From JANMZR01 sp031383555 (GTDB lineage Bacteria; Bacteroidota; Bacteroidia; Cytophagales; Spirosomataceae): a stretch of 10,001 nucleotides of DNA. The DNA lies in the NCBI GenBank assembly GCA_031383555.1, contig JANMZR010000422.1:1-10001 (forward strand), given 5' to 3'. This document shows, one piece after another, positions 1 to 6,835 of this stretch. The notes beneath the pieces were generated by a model, which saw only the letters and a program-made list of their open reading frames with translations, was not told the DNA's origin and made no database searches. The position numbers were made by a program, and so were the translations under genes. Position 1 is the stretch's first letter. The number at the start of each line of letters is the position of its first letter.

Positions 1-297
1 GATGGCTGCAATATTGTAAATACTTGGTGTATTGCTTAGCATTGCACCCATTGAGGCAGCGAGTCTTTGTTCTGGGAAAAAGACTTTTATTACAATATCT
101 CCCGTATGCGATGTGTACGATTGATAAAAAAGCCCTTTTACAACAAATGCAATTTCTTTTGGATTCTGTCCCTCAGTAACAAAAAATTCTCCTCTATCAT
201 AAGTTTTTAACCGCAATAATTTTGTCCATTCTATTTCTGATTTCTCTGAAATGGAATGATAAGTTCTTATTTTTTGGAAAAATAGTTCGATACCCAT
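1..297 (-). CDS. Crp/Fnr family transcriptional regulator, N-terminal part (cut by left edge)
   Basis: The reverse strand is open from an ATG at 297-295 to the window edge, giving 99 codons beginning MGIELFFQKIRTYHSISEKS. The pattern fits the cyclic-nucleotide-binding beta-roll of Bacteroidota Crp/Fnr-type regulators. A short helical N-terminus is followed by a basic/hydrophobic strand, the turn YDRGEFFVTEGQNPKEIAFV (about residues 33-52), the strand VVKGLFYQSYTS, and a segment ending in FFPEQRLAAS (about 73-82). In this family the domain is followed by a C-terminal winged HTH, which would lie beyond the window, so DNA binding cannot be confirmed here. Many Bacteroidota members lack the canonical cAMP-binding residues, so the ligand is unknown. 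It is transcribed away from the toxin-antitoxin operon, with a spacer of about 500 bp between them. The family call is fairly secure; the regulon is unknown. Confidence 0.82.
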   Translation of the reverse strand, partial: MGIELFFQKIRTYHSISEKSEIEWTKLLRLKTYDRGEFFVTEGQNPKEIAFVVKGLFYQSYTSHTGDIVIKVFFPEQRLAASMGAMLSNTPSIYNIAAI

Positions 298-532
298 TTT
301 ATATGATATATTTTCCTACTTTAAAGGTATTATTAATAGAACGTAAATAGTTGATATTCTAAGGTATGTAAATATTTTGCAAATAAATAGAAAAATATTA
401 ATGAAAGTAGTATGTTTACCAATTTTGTTTCGAATTAGCCTAAAATACCAAATGAGCGATTTGATTGTTTTTAAATAAATTTTAAAAAATTCGTAGTTTT
501 TTTATTACTTTAAATCCTTTAAAGAGAATTCC

Positions 533-551
533 AAAAGGTATAATACCTTTT
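533..551. promoter_or_regulatory. 19-bp near-perfect palindrome (possible operator)
   Basis: AAAAGGTAT-A-ATACCTTTT has two 9-base arms that are exact reverse complements around a single A. The short spacer suits a dimeric DNA-binding protein better than an RNA hairpin. It sits about 235 bp from the Crp/Fnr start and about 240 bp from the toxin promoter, so its target is unclear. The function is inferred only from symmetry. Confidence 0.35.
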
Positions 552-707
552 AGCTAGGCTTAAAATAGCAATCAGTTGAAGTAATTCCACTTGGGAAACA
601 TTTAATAGAAATTCAATTAGTAAATCGAATTATTTAGTATCACAAAACGACAGTATTATAATTATTAATTGTACCAAATAACGATAACATTCTCTACCTA
701 ATTTGGT

Positions 708-726
708 TTTGATCTACTTGATCAAA
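708..726. promoter_or_regulatory. Inverted repeat TTTGATC-N5-GATCAAA
   Basis: Seven-base arms are exact reverse complements around TACTT. The half-sites contain TTGAT/ATCAA, the half-sites of FNR-type operators, but the gap between them is 7 bp instead of the canonical 4. It lies about 65 bp upstream of the toxin-antitoxin -7 box and in the same spacer as a Crp/Fnr-family gene. A regulatory role is possible but unproven. Confidence 0.3.
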
Positions 727-775
727 CTTCCAATTGACATATATTAGGCAAGTATTTTGCCCTAGATTAGTTTCC

Positions 776-798
776 TAATTGAGAAACAATTAACTTTG
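776..798 (+). promoter_or_regulatory. Toxin-antitoxin promoter: -7 box TAACTTTG with overlapping inverted repeat
   Basis: TAACTTTG at 791-798 matches the Bacteroidota -7 consensus TAnnTTTG exactly. The -33 region is poor: TTAG at 767-770 is the best candidate at about the right distance (20 bp). An inverted repeat TAATTG-N5-CAATTA (776-792) shares its last two bases with the -7 box, as expected for an operator through which an XRE antitoxin represses its own operon. The expected start of transcription is about 804, leaving a very short leader before the ATG at 811. This also argues against translation from the TTG at 796, which lies inside the promoter box. Confidence 0.6.
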
Positions 799-810
799 AA
801 AGAAAAGTTA

Positions 811-1158
811 ATGAAAGCCAAATTTGACACAATATTTCTTGAAGAAGCAAATGATTTTTTGGAGGACTTGGATGAAAAGCCCAGAGATAAGGTGCTTTAC
901 AATATTTGGAAATCGACTCAAGTAACTGATAATGAGCTTTTCAAAAAACTTAAAGACGAAATATGGGAATTCAGGACTTTATACCAAAAAACTTACTATC
1001 GACTTTTTGCATTTTGGGACAAGGAAAATGAAGAAAAAACACTTGTAGTTGCGACACACGGTCTTATTAAAAAAACTGGGAAAACACCAAAAAGTGAAAT
1101 TGAACGAGCAGAAAATCTTCGTAAAAAATATTTTAAAAGCAAAAAAGAAAAGAAATGA
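811..1158 (+). CDS. Type II toxin, RelE/HigB superfamily (Gp49-like)
   Basis: This is a 115-residue basic protein of the phage Gp49-like/HigB branch of RelE/ParE toxins, which typically act as ribosome-dependent mRNA endonucleases. The family pattern is visible: an N-terminal strand and helices (FDTIFLEEANDFLEDL), the FKKLKDEIWEFR strand (about 44-55), TYYRLFAFW (about 61-69), then VVATHGLIKKTGKTPKSEI (about 79-97) and a lysine-rich tail. The C-terminal THGLxKKTxKTP signature is characteristic of this subgroup. I chose ATG 811. An in-frame TTG at 796 would add five residues, but it lies inside the predicted promoter. The stop overlaps the antitoxin start by ATGA, giving the toxin-first order usual for HigBA. 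The family is secure; activity is not shown by sequence alone. Confidence 0.88.
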   Translation: MKAKFDTIFLEEANDFLEDLDEKPRDKVLYNIWKSTQVTDNELFKKLKDEIWEFRTLYQKTYYRLFAFWDKENEEKTLVVATHGLIKKTGKTPKSEIERAENLRKKYFKSKKEKK

Positions 1159-1466
1159 AAACTTACACATTAGAGGAACTAACGAATAAACATATTGGAA
1201 AAATCGGAACACCCAAAAGAGACTCTTTTGAAAACGAGTTACGAATTGAACTTCTTGGACATGCTATTAAACAAGCTCGACAAGAACGCAATTTGACTCA
1301 AGAGCAATTAGGCCTGTTGGTTGGTGTACAAAAAGCACAGATTTCTAAAATTGAAAACAGTGTAACAAACGCACGTTTTGAGACAATTTTGAAAGTATTT
1401 ACAGCTTTGGGAGCAAAAATAAATTTCAACGTAGAACTGCAAAACCAAAAGGTGCAATTTGTATAG
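1155..1466 (+). CDS. XRE-family HTH antitoxin
   Basis: This 103-residue protein carries a Cro/C1-type helix-turn-helix at about residues 33-88. The first helix is LGHAIKQARQERNLTQ, the HTH core is EQLGLLVGVQKAQISKIEN, and the last helices are ARFETILKVFTALG. It ends in a short strand-rich tail (AKINFNVELQ) that probably contacts the toxin. The N-terminal 30 residues (YTLEELTNKHIGKIGTPKRD) resemble the lead-in seen in antitoxins paired with Gp49-like toxins. Its ATG overlaps the toxin stop codon (ATGA at 1155-1158), so the two are translationally coupled. It should neutralise the upstream toxin and repress the shared promoter, where an inverted repeat overlaps the -7 box. It ends about 100 bp before the strong hairpin terminator. 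Confidence 0.9.
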   Translation: MKTYTLEELTNKHIGKIGTPKRDSFENELRIELLGHAIKQARQERNLTQEQLGLLVGVQKAQISKIENSVTNARFETILKVFTALGAKINFNVELQNQKVQFV

Positions 1467-1568
1467 CTCTAAAAACAAACAATAAATTAATAAGATACTG
1501 TCTCATAAAACGACTAGAAAAAGTATCATAAATTGGAGTTTTAATTTTATTTACCACTTCAAAATAAA

Positions 1569-1596
1569 AAAACAGCAGACAAAAGTCTGCTGTTTT
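1569..1596. terminator. Bidirectional intrinsic terminator between convergent genes
   Basis: AAAACAGCAGAC-AAAA-GTCTGCTGTTTT forms a perfect 12-bp stem with a four-base loop, with a GC-containing core and A/T runs on both outer sides. On either strand it reads as a stable hairpin followed by U-rich sequence. It lies 103 bp after the antitoxin stop and 18 bp after the sortilin-like gene stop on the other strand, so it can end both transcripts. Confidence 0.88.
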
Positions 1597-1613
1597 CTCT
1601 TAAAATCTATCAA

Positions 1614-4334
1614 CTATTTCTCTTCTCCAATCGGCAAATAATCCTTAAAAGTCTTTAATGGTGTTGATTCCACTTTTTTGCGGTATTCTGTCCAGTTGGT
1701 GGCGAAGAATTTGTTTACTTTTTCGATGGATTCTCTGGTTAATGTTTCCAATTGTTCTACCAATTTTACGTCTGCATTTGTAGGTGCAATTTGCTTTGAA
1801 TTGATATAACCCATTGCCTCGGAAATCTTGCCTTGTGGCGTAATTTGGTAAGGGCTGCCGTAGCCTTGTTTTTCAAATTTTCTACCTGAAATTATTTCTC
1901 TTTTCACCTTGATAGAATCTTGAATACTCTTACTTGCATTACCCAAATCTTCCAATTCTTTTCCTTCTTTGTCCTTCACTTGGCTTTGGATGGTTTTCGA
2001 TACCTCTTCGGCTTCAGTCAAGCGGTCAGTTGCTTCTGTAAGTTGCACAATTGACTTCTCCATGCGAGCGTACAAGGCTCTTTTAGCCATTTGTACTGCT
2101 CTCGAAACTGGCACTCGAGGGTCATCTTTTATCTCAATTGAAGATGAATCTTTGGCATCTCCACAGCTAAAAACGAGTTTATATTTCTCCGCTAAAACCT
2201 CAATTCCATTGGCATCTGTGGCATTTTTCTTGGGTTTTGGTGTACCAGGATTACGAACGCCTTTCTCGGCCATATCCCACATAACCACTTGATAACCAGT
2301 GGAATCTGGCTTATGCTGAAGTGTTCTAATGAGTTTGTTTTCAGCATTGTAAATCTTTACGTAAACAGTATCATATTTAGTTACGTTTTTCTTGGTTGTG
2401 TCTTTTGGAACAACTGTTGTAGTAGCAATGGCGGGGTTTTGAACCTTAGAAGAAGCGGATTTTATATTTAAGTTTGGCATCTTATTTTTCAATATATTCT
2501 GGACATCATTTTTTCCCGTACTCGTATCTATCTTCGGAGGATTATAAAAATAACTCAACATTGCTCCCTTCTTTCTGTTCTCACCCACAAAGTTACCATC
2601 TGCCCCAAATCCTGCACCGTGTGCATCTCTATATTTCGCTTTATAGGCGTCTGCATTGGCAAAAGCCACAATTTTTGATTCTAATATTCTACTATTTGCT
2701 GCCAACTGACGAAGTGGACGAATGTTATCCAAAACATAAATTGCTCTTCCGAAAGTAGCAATTACCAAATCTGATTCACGCTCCTGAATGCTCAAATCCA
2801 TGGTTGAAACGGGTGGAAATCCAGCCTTCCATAGGGTAAAATTTACTCCTTCATCCACACTTACCCAAAGCCCCTGTTCCGTGCCCACAAACATCAATTT
2901 TGGCTCTACTACATCTTGCTGAAATGCCAAGGCATATCCCGCCACTTTTTTATCATCCACCAAACGAGTCCATGTTTGTCCGAAGTCCTTTGTTCTGTAA
3001 ACATACACACCCATATCACCCTGACGGTAATTATTGGCAGTTACGTAGGCCTCTCCAACATTGAAAGTAGATGCTTTTATTTGAGCAATCCATGATTCTT
3101 TGGGTAAACCTATTAGTTTCGAAGTTACATTATTCCACGTTTTGCCTCCATCTTGGGTTACTTGCACATTGCCATCATCCGTTCCAATCCATATCACACC
3201 TTGCTTTACGGGTGATGGTGCAATCGTGAGAATATTATTATGATTTTCTGCATACGTTACGTCCATAGTTAAACCACCCGTTTCGTCCGTTGCCTTTTGT
3301 TGAGCTTTGTTATCTGTTGTCAAATCAGGCGAAATTATTTCCCAATTCATCCCTTTATCCGCTGATTTATGAACGAATTGCGAGCCGTAATAAATGGTAG
3401 TTTTATCCACTGGATCAAGGGCAAAAGCGGCATTCCAGTTGAAGCGAAGGCGAGTTTTAAGATCTGGGATAGTTGGACGAATATTTACATTTGCTCCCGT
3501 CTCGGCATCATATCTTTCTAAATTTCCGCCCTGTGACATTCCGTAGCCAAATCTTGAATTTTGAAGATCGGGCATTACATCAAAACCGTCGCCACTCACC
3601 ATCATTTGCCAATGCGAATTTCTGATACCTCCATTTTGCCATGTGTAGGCAGGACCTTTCCACGAACCATTGTCTTGCAAGCCCCCATACACATTGTAGG
3701 GAATGTCGTTATCTACATTTATGTGGTAATATTGTCCCAAAGGCAATGCTTCTGCAAACGTCCATTTTCTACCTCTGTCTCTTGAAATAGCGATACCGCC
3801 ATCGTTGCCATTAATGATTAAGGAAGGGTCTTCTGGGTGAATCCAAAAAGCATGGTGGTCGGGGTGAACACCCTCATAAGGCACAATCACTTTGAAAGTT
3901 TTACCCGCATCTTCACTCATCGAAATCATCTGAAAAACGCCATAGACTCGATTTTCATTTTTAGTATCAACCGCTATATCCCAGAAATAAAAAGGACGAT
4001 TGCCTTTGATCGTTGCTTCGTCGTCGTCATTGACTTTCTCCCACTTAAAACCACCATCATCCGAACGATATAAGGCATTTTTTGCGGATTCAATCAAGGC
4101 ATAAACTCGGTTTGGTTCTGAGCGGGCAATGGCAACGCCAATTCTACCTAATTCACCTTCAGGAATACCGTTTGGCTTGCTTTGAAGTTTCGTAAAATTC
4201 TTTCCACCATCCAAAGTAACATAAAATCCTGAGCCTTTTCCACCCGATTTGAAGTCGTAAGTATTGCGGTGATGTTCCCACATGGCAACGAATAATTTGT
4301 TGGGATTAGTAGGGTCCATCACCATATCTGCCAC
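1614..4334 (-). CDS. C-terminal main piece of the sortilin-like BNR-repeat protein
   Basis: The frame is open from well upstream; the nominal GTG at 4334 is only the first usable start after the frameshift. Native sequence in this frame begins near 4422, so this piece has no signal peptide of its own. Numbered from that GTG (906 residues), Asp-box-like S/T-x-D-x-G-x-x-W/F repeats occur at about 39, 90, 139, 183, 323, 392, 447 and 491, building a multi-blade beta-propeller. Residues about 655-735 (KYDTVYVKIYNAENKLIRTL through YKLVFSCGD) resemble a FlgD-like Ig/beta-sandwich module. Residues about 753-815 are charged and heptad-like (MEKSIVQLTEATDRLTEAEE) and probably helical or coiled-coil. 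The protein ends at TAG 1616-1614, just before the shared terminator. Confidence 0.8.
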   Translation of the reverse strand: MADMVMDPTNPNKLFVAMWEHHRNTYDFKSGGKGSGFYVTLDGGKNFTKLQSKPNGIPEGELGRIGVAIARSEPNRVYALIESAKNALYRSDDGGFKWEKVNDDDEATIKGNRPFYFWDIAVDTKNENRVYGVFQMISMSEDAGKTFKVIVPYEGVHPDHHAFWIHPEDPSLIINGNDGGIAISRDRGRKWTFAEALPLGQYYHINVDNDIPYNVYGGLQDNGSWKGPAYTWQNGGIRNSHWQMMVSGDGFDVMPDLQNSRFGYGMSQGGNLERYDAETGANVNIRPTIPDLKTRLRFNWNAAFALDPVDKTTIYYGSQFVHKSADKGMNWEIISPDLTTDNKAQQKATDETGGLTMDVTYAENHNNILTIAPSPVKQGVIWIGTDDGNVQVTQDGGKTWNNVTSKLIGLPKESWIAQIKASTFNVGEAYVTANNYRQGDMGVYVYRTKDFGQTWTRLVDDKKVAGYALAFQQDVVEPKLMFVGTEQGLWVSVDEGVNFTLWKAGFPPVSTMDLSIQERESDLVIATFGRAIYVLDNIRPLRQLAANSRILESKIVAFANADAYKAKYRDAHGAGFGADGNFVGENRKKGAMLSYFYNPPKIDTSTGKNDVQNILKNKMPNLNIKSASSKVQNPAIATTTVVPKDTTKKNVTKYDTVYVKIYNAENKLIRTLQHKPDSTGYQVVMWDMAEKGVRNPGTPKPKKNATDANGIEVLAEKYKLVFSCGDAKDSSSIEIKDDPRVPVSRAVQMAKRALYARMEKSIVQLTEATDRLTEAEEVSKTIQSQVKDKEGKELEDLGNASKSIQDSIKVKREIISGRKFEKQGYGSPYQITPQGKISEAMGYINSKQIAPTNADVKLVEQLETLTRESIEKVNKFFATNWTEYRKKVESTPLKTFKDYLPIGEEK

Positions 4335-4372
4335 GCCCGAACGCTCGTTTGTGAAGAGGATTTTCTCCCAAG

Positions 4373-4924
4373 TTAATCCTCCGTCGGTGGTTTTAAAAAG
4401 GCCTCTTTCTGCATGATATGCAAATGATTTCCGATTACGCCCGCATAGACAACATTGGGATTTGTTGGGTCAATAATAACTCGGTGAATGTTTTTGGTTT
4501 TCTCTAAGCCCATTAATTTCCAAGTTTTTCCACCGTCCAATGACTTGTAAATTCCTGCTCCAAGATTGACAGAATTTCGTGGATTTCCTTCGCCCGTTCC
4601 CACCCAAATTACGGAAGGATTAGATTGTTGAATGGCGATAGAACCGATATTGAGGATGGGATTTTCGTCAAAAATAGAAGTCCAAGATGTTCCTCCGTTT
4701 TCCGTTTTCCAGACTCCACCTGAGGCCGAACCTGCATAAATAATATCAGGATTAGCCACTACGGCATCAATAGCAGTGATTCTGCCCGACATTGCCGCAG
4801 GACCAATGGATCGGGCTTTCATGTTTTTAAATAACTCTGTTTTGATTTTTTGTGCTAGTGTTTCAAAGGAAAAAATAGAAACGAAAAAGCCAATAAGTAA
4901 TAATTTAAGTAAATTTAATATCAT
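4373..4924 (-). CDS. N-terminal piece of the sortilin-like protein (truncated by frameshift)
   Basis: This 183-codon frame starts at ATG 4924-4922 with a clear signal peptide: hydrophobic residues about 4-22, probable cleavage near the LAQ at 23-25. The mature part begins with FKNMKARSIGPAAMSGRIT, the hallmark opening of bacterial sortilin-like propellers, followed by Asp-boxes KTENGGTSW (73-81) and KSLDGGKTW (127-135). Native sequence continues to about residue 167 (GVIGNH). The last 17 residues, LHIMQKEAFLKPPTED included, are out-of-frame translation ending at a TAA (4375-4373). If the frameshift is real, this product is an incomplete propeller and probably non-functional. A candidate promoter lies about 50 bp upstream. 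Confidence 0.7.
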   Translation of the reverse strand: MILNLLKLLLIGFFVSIFSFETLAQKIKTELFKNMKARSIGPAAMSGRITAIDAVVANPDIIYAGSASGGVWKTENGGTSWTSIFDENPILNIGSIAIQQSNPSVIWVGTGEGNPRNSVNLGAGIYKSLDGGKTWKLMGLEKTKNIHRVIIDPTNPNVVYAGVIGNHLHIMQKEAFLKPPTED

Positions 4925-4976
4925 TGTTATAGGGTTTGTAATGAAGGTTCAATTTCGGAAAAAATGGTTGATTAAC

Positions 4977-5006
4977 CAAATTTTCTCTTACTACAGAAGG
5001 GGCAAA
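4977..5006 (-). promoter_or_regulatory. Candidate promoter of the sortilin-like gene
   Basis: On the minus strand, TTTG (5006-5003) is followed after 18 bp by AAAATTTG (4984-4977), one mismatch from TAnnTTTG. Transcription would start about 45-50 bases before the ATG at 4924. Position and spacing are reasonable for a Bacteroidota promoter, but one mismatch and slightly short spacing keep confidence modest. Confidence 0.4.
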
Positions 5007-5033
5007 AGTGAACAATTAGTTTTTTGTGAAGAC

Positions 5034-5318
5034 CTAATCATAAATTAATAAAAAGACATCTAACGGAATAATTGTTGTTGTTTCTGTTGTAAGTTCCCTA
5101 CATTTTGAATTTTGGTCCCTATAGTCCTGAATTAACTTATTTGTTAGGTTATTTTTTAATATTTCATCAACGACACCAATCCAAGGATAACCAGCATATG
5201 TTTCTCTAAATAATTGTGTAGCTCCGACTAAATCGTTTTCGGAAAGTTTAATATATGCAAACCTTTGTAATTCCTCTTTAGGCTTCCCCTTTTTAGTACA
5301 GATTAAAAAGTTTCCTTT
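5034..5318 (-). pseudogene. Start-less coding remnant, C-terminal part of an unrecognised protein
   Basis: The minus strand carries a 94-codon open frame ending in TAG at 5036-5034 and bounded upstream by an in-frame TAG just above 5318. It contains no ATG or other likely start. The translation looks protein-like, not random: KPKEELQRFAYIKLSENDLV is followed by LFRETYAGYPWIGVVDEIL and a charged segment NKLIQDYRDQNSKCREL. I do not recognise the family. It is most simply the 3' remnant of a decayed gene. A frame with lysine-rich coding character lies just upstream (about 5319-5350), but it also lacks an ATG and is preceded by a stop. It sits directly upstream of the sortilin-like gene on the same strand, but without a start it is unlikely to be translated. 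Confidence 0.4.
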
Positions 5319-5443
5319 CTATTTTTTTTCTGCTCGTTTTAATCAAAAAACGTTTATAAATTTATAACAATCAAAGGCGAAATGATTCTCTGGGAAAATG
5401 CACGCCAAACGAATAATATTTTAAGTATCGAAAACTCGCTTAA

Positions 5444-5572
5444 ATATCTTATTTTTACAAAAAGGTTGTCCAAGTTTTGGGGAGTAGTTCAGATCAAACA
5501 GCGATCGGCAATCCATTGAAAGCACTGGGTGATGAAGGTGGAAAAATGGTGTTGTATAAAAAGAAGAACTAA
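5444..5572 (+). pseudogene. Possible 3' remnant of an unrecognised gene
   Basis: A 42-codon plus-strand open frame ends in TAA at 5570-5572 and is preceded by an in-frame TAA. It reads KKVVQVLGSSSDQTAIGNPL followed by KALGDEGGKMVLYKKKN. This has ordinary protein composition and the basic ending common at C-termini, but no good start codon. The in-frame ATG near the end would leave only eight residues. It converges with the end of the DUF1080 gene 20 bp away. It could be a relic of a gene whose 5' part was lost, or chance; I do not recognise it. Confidence 0.25.
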
Positions 5573-5592
5573 TATTCATCGTAAATCCCCCT

Positions 5593-6408
5593 TTACTTCC
5601 CTGACAAAGGAGTTAACTCCACCCGTCTGAAAAAAATCTCTGCTCCTTCCGACTGTATTTGAATCCGTCCTCGCTCCGGTTTCACGTTTGTAGCCTTATT
5701 CACCAGAGTACCATTTAGAAAAATTGAAATCGTTCCCTTGTATACCACACATTCCAGTTTGTTCCATTTTCCCATTGGCTTTTCAATATCTCTTTTGCCT
5801 CTAAACCCAATAACATCTTTCCATTCCGAATCACGCCCAAACCAATTGAGCCGTCCACGCTGAATAGACTGATCTTGACCATTCGTTTCATAGACAAAGG
5901 AGCCTCCTTGCTTCTCAGCGGCAACCGTACTCGTGATTTGAAACTGGTCACTGCCATCACCCACTACTATAAAATCTCCGGTACCACCTTCAATGATCTG
6001 ACATTCGATGGAGTGCATCCATATTCCTTCGGAGCCGCCATCTTCACCTTGTGAATGAAGTAATAAACCTGAGTCTCGGGTGTTTTCTAATCGGGGCGCA
6101 AAAGTTTTTCCTCCCCATTTAAATTCTAACTTGATTTTATAATCTTCATATTCTGCCTGGGTGGTGATGCAGCCCCATTCCTCACCCGAAATTCTGACCA
6201 TGCCATCGTGCACGGTAAAAACATTTTTTGGATCATTGTCTCGTCCACGATGTTGAAGAAATTTATACCAACCATCCAGATTACGGCCATTAAATAATTT
6301 GATGGTTTTCTGTTTCGATTTTTCCTTGGCTCTCTGAGCGAAGATGGCAACAGAAGATATACCACTCAGGAAAATGGTAATGAGTAAACCTGCAATTAAT
6401 TTTTTCAT
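5593..6408 (-). CDS. Secreted DUF1080 (3-keto-disaccharide hydrolase-type) protein
   Basis: This 271-residue protein starts with a classic signal peptide, MKKLIAGLLITIFLSG through IFAQ (cleavage about residue 25). I chose ATG 6408 over an in-frame ATG at 6432 because it puts the lysines at the very N-terminus. The rest is one DUF1080/PF06439 concanavalin-like jelly-roll: IKLFNGRNLDGWYKF (36-50), the DGMVRISGEEWG strand (68-79), YEDYKIKLEFKWG (87-99), RDSGLLLHSQGEDG (111-124), GIWMHSIECQIIEGGTGDF (128-146), and the closing strands GKWNKLECVVYKGTISIFLN and GRIQIQSEGAEIFFRRVEL. These are the standard family landmarks. Members are exported or periplasmic and linked to glycoside breakdown; some cleave 3-keto-disaccharides. 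The substrate here is unknown. It is a single-gene unit with its own promoter. Confidence 0.9.
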   Translation of the reverse strand: MKKLIAGLLITIFLSGISSVAIFAQRAKEKSKQKTIKLFNGRNLDGWYKFLQHRGRDNDPKNVFTVHDGMVRISGEEWGCITTQAEYEDYKIKLEFKWGGKTFAPRLENTRDSGLLLHSQGEDGGSEGIWMHSIECQIIEGGTGDFIVVGDGSDQFQITSTVAAEKQGGSFVYETNGQDQSIQRGRLNWFGRDSEWKDVIGFRGKRDIEKPMGKWNKLECVVYKGTISIFLNGTLVNKATNVKPERGRIQIQSEGAEIFFRRVELTPLSGK

Positions 6409-6484
6409 CGATATTATTGGACTAAAGTGCATTTGTTGTAGTTTTATTTTTGTTTTAATATTAATTTGGCGATCTCATAATAAT

Positions 6485-6492
6485 CAAACTTA
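6485..6492 (-). promoter_or_regulatory. -7 box of the DUF1080 gene promoter
   Basis: CAAACTTA on the plus strand reads TAAGTTTG on the minus strand, an exact TAnnTTTG match. It is placed to give a leader of about 70 bases before the ATG at 6408. The -33 element is weak (TTTA from 6514-6511 after 18 bp). Orientation and position fit the gene downstream. Confidence 0.5.
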
Positions 6493-6835
6493 TAAAAATT
6501 CTTGAGTTAATAAAATATTAATTCAAATTATTTATTAGTTTGTATTTTCAATGAAAGGAGAGTTCTTGGAATTATTCCTTTTTATATGATTCAATTTTGC
6601 CACCTGTAAGCTCAAATTAAGTCGTTATAAAATGGTTGAATTGTTTAATTTTATTATCACTGAAATACCACTCATTAAAATCCTTTAATTAAAACTGTAT
6701 CAACTCTTGATTGTTTATAGTTTTGTTAAATTCTTAGGTGCTAATGTCAGATTAGAAAAATACATAAACTACTACAATAAGTTTTTCTAATTACTTGTAA
6801 TTCAGTTGAATATAGAATTAATCACGGCAATCCAA
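6493..6835. other. AT-rich spacer between divergent DUF1080 and MBL-fold genes
   Basis: Apart from the promoter elements listed at each side, I see no credible coding frame, RNA gene or strong hairpin in this stretch. Stops are frequent in all frames. Confidence 0.6.

Larger units (their letters stand above)
298..790. other. Long AT-rich divergent spacer without a gene
   Basis: This stretch lies between the divergently read Crp/Fnr-type gene and the toxin-antitoxin operon. I see no open frame with a credible start. It contains several small inverted repeats (533-551, 708-726, 747-761 and 776-792, described separately), which is more than a plain spacer would need and fits a regulatory region. 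No clear TAnnTTTG box faces the leftward gene. The nearest match on that strand (CAAATAAA on the plus strand, 380-387) has one mismatch and no partner -33 element. Confidence 0.6.
1614..4924 (-). pseudogene. Sortilin/VPS10-like secreted BNR-repeat beta-propeller protein, split by an apparent frameshift
   Basis: Two consecutive minus-strand frames together make one protein of about 1103 residues, the usual length of bacterial sortilin N-terminal-domain (VPS10/BNR) proteins, often annotated as glycosyl hydrolase. The reading switches frame around 4421-4430. Upstream the protein reads DPTNPNVVYAGVIGNH; downstream the other frame reads AYHAERGLFKTTDGGLTWEK and continues without a stop into the second part. 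Adding one base there restores both the family sequence and a complete Asp-box (KTTDGGLTW) at the junction, for eleven Asp-box-like repeats in all. No other stop or frame break is visible in about 3.3 kb, so either the lesion is very recent or it is a sequencing/assembly error. Family roles are poorly defined: an exported propeller probably involved in binding or processing of proteins or glycans. Confidence 0.75.

Noticed and set aside
796..810. TTG 796 as the toxin start codon
   Set aside because: It lies within the TAACTTTG promoter box. ATG 811 gives a complete toxin domain.
1969..4073. Plus-strand open frames opposite the sortilin-like gene
   Set aside because: They are shadows of a long, motif-rich minus-strand gene and show no domain features.
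5354..5367. 14-bp palindrome TTATAAATTTATAA
   Set aside because: Pure A/T sequence in an AT-rich spacer; expected by chance and not tied to a promoter.
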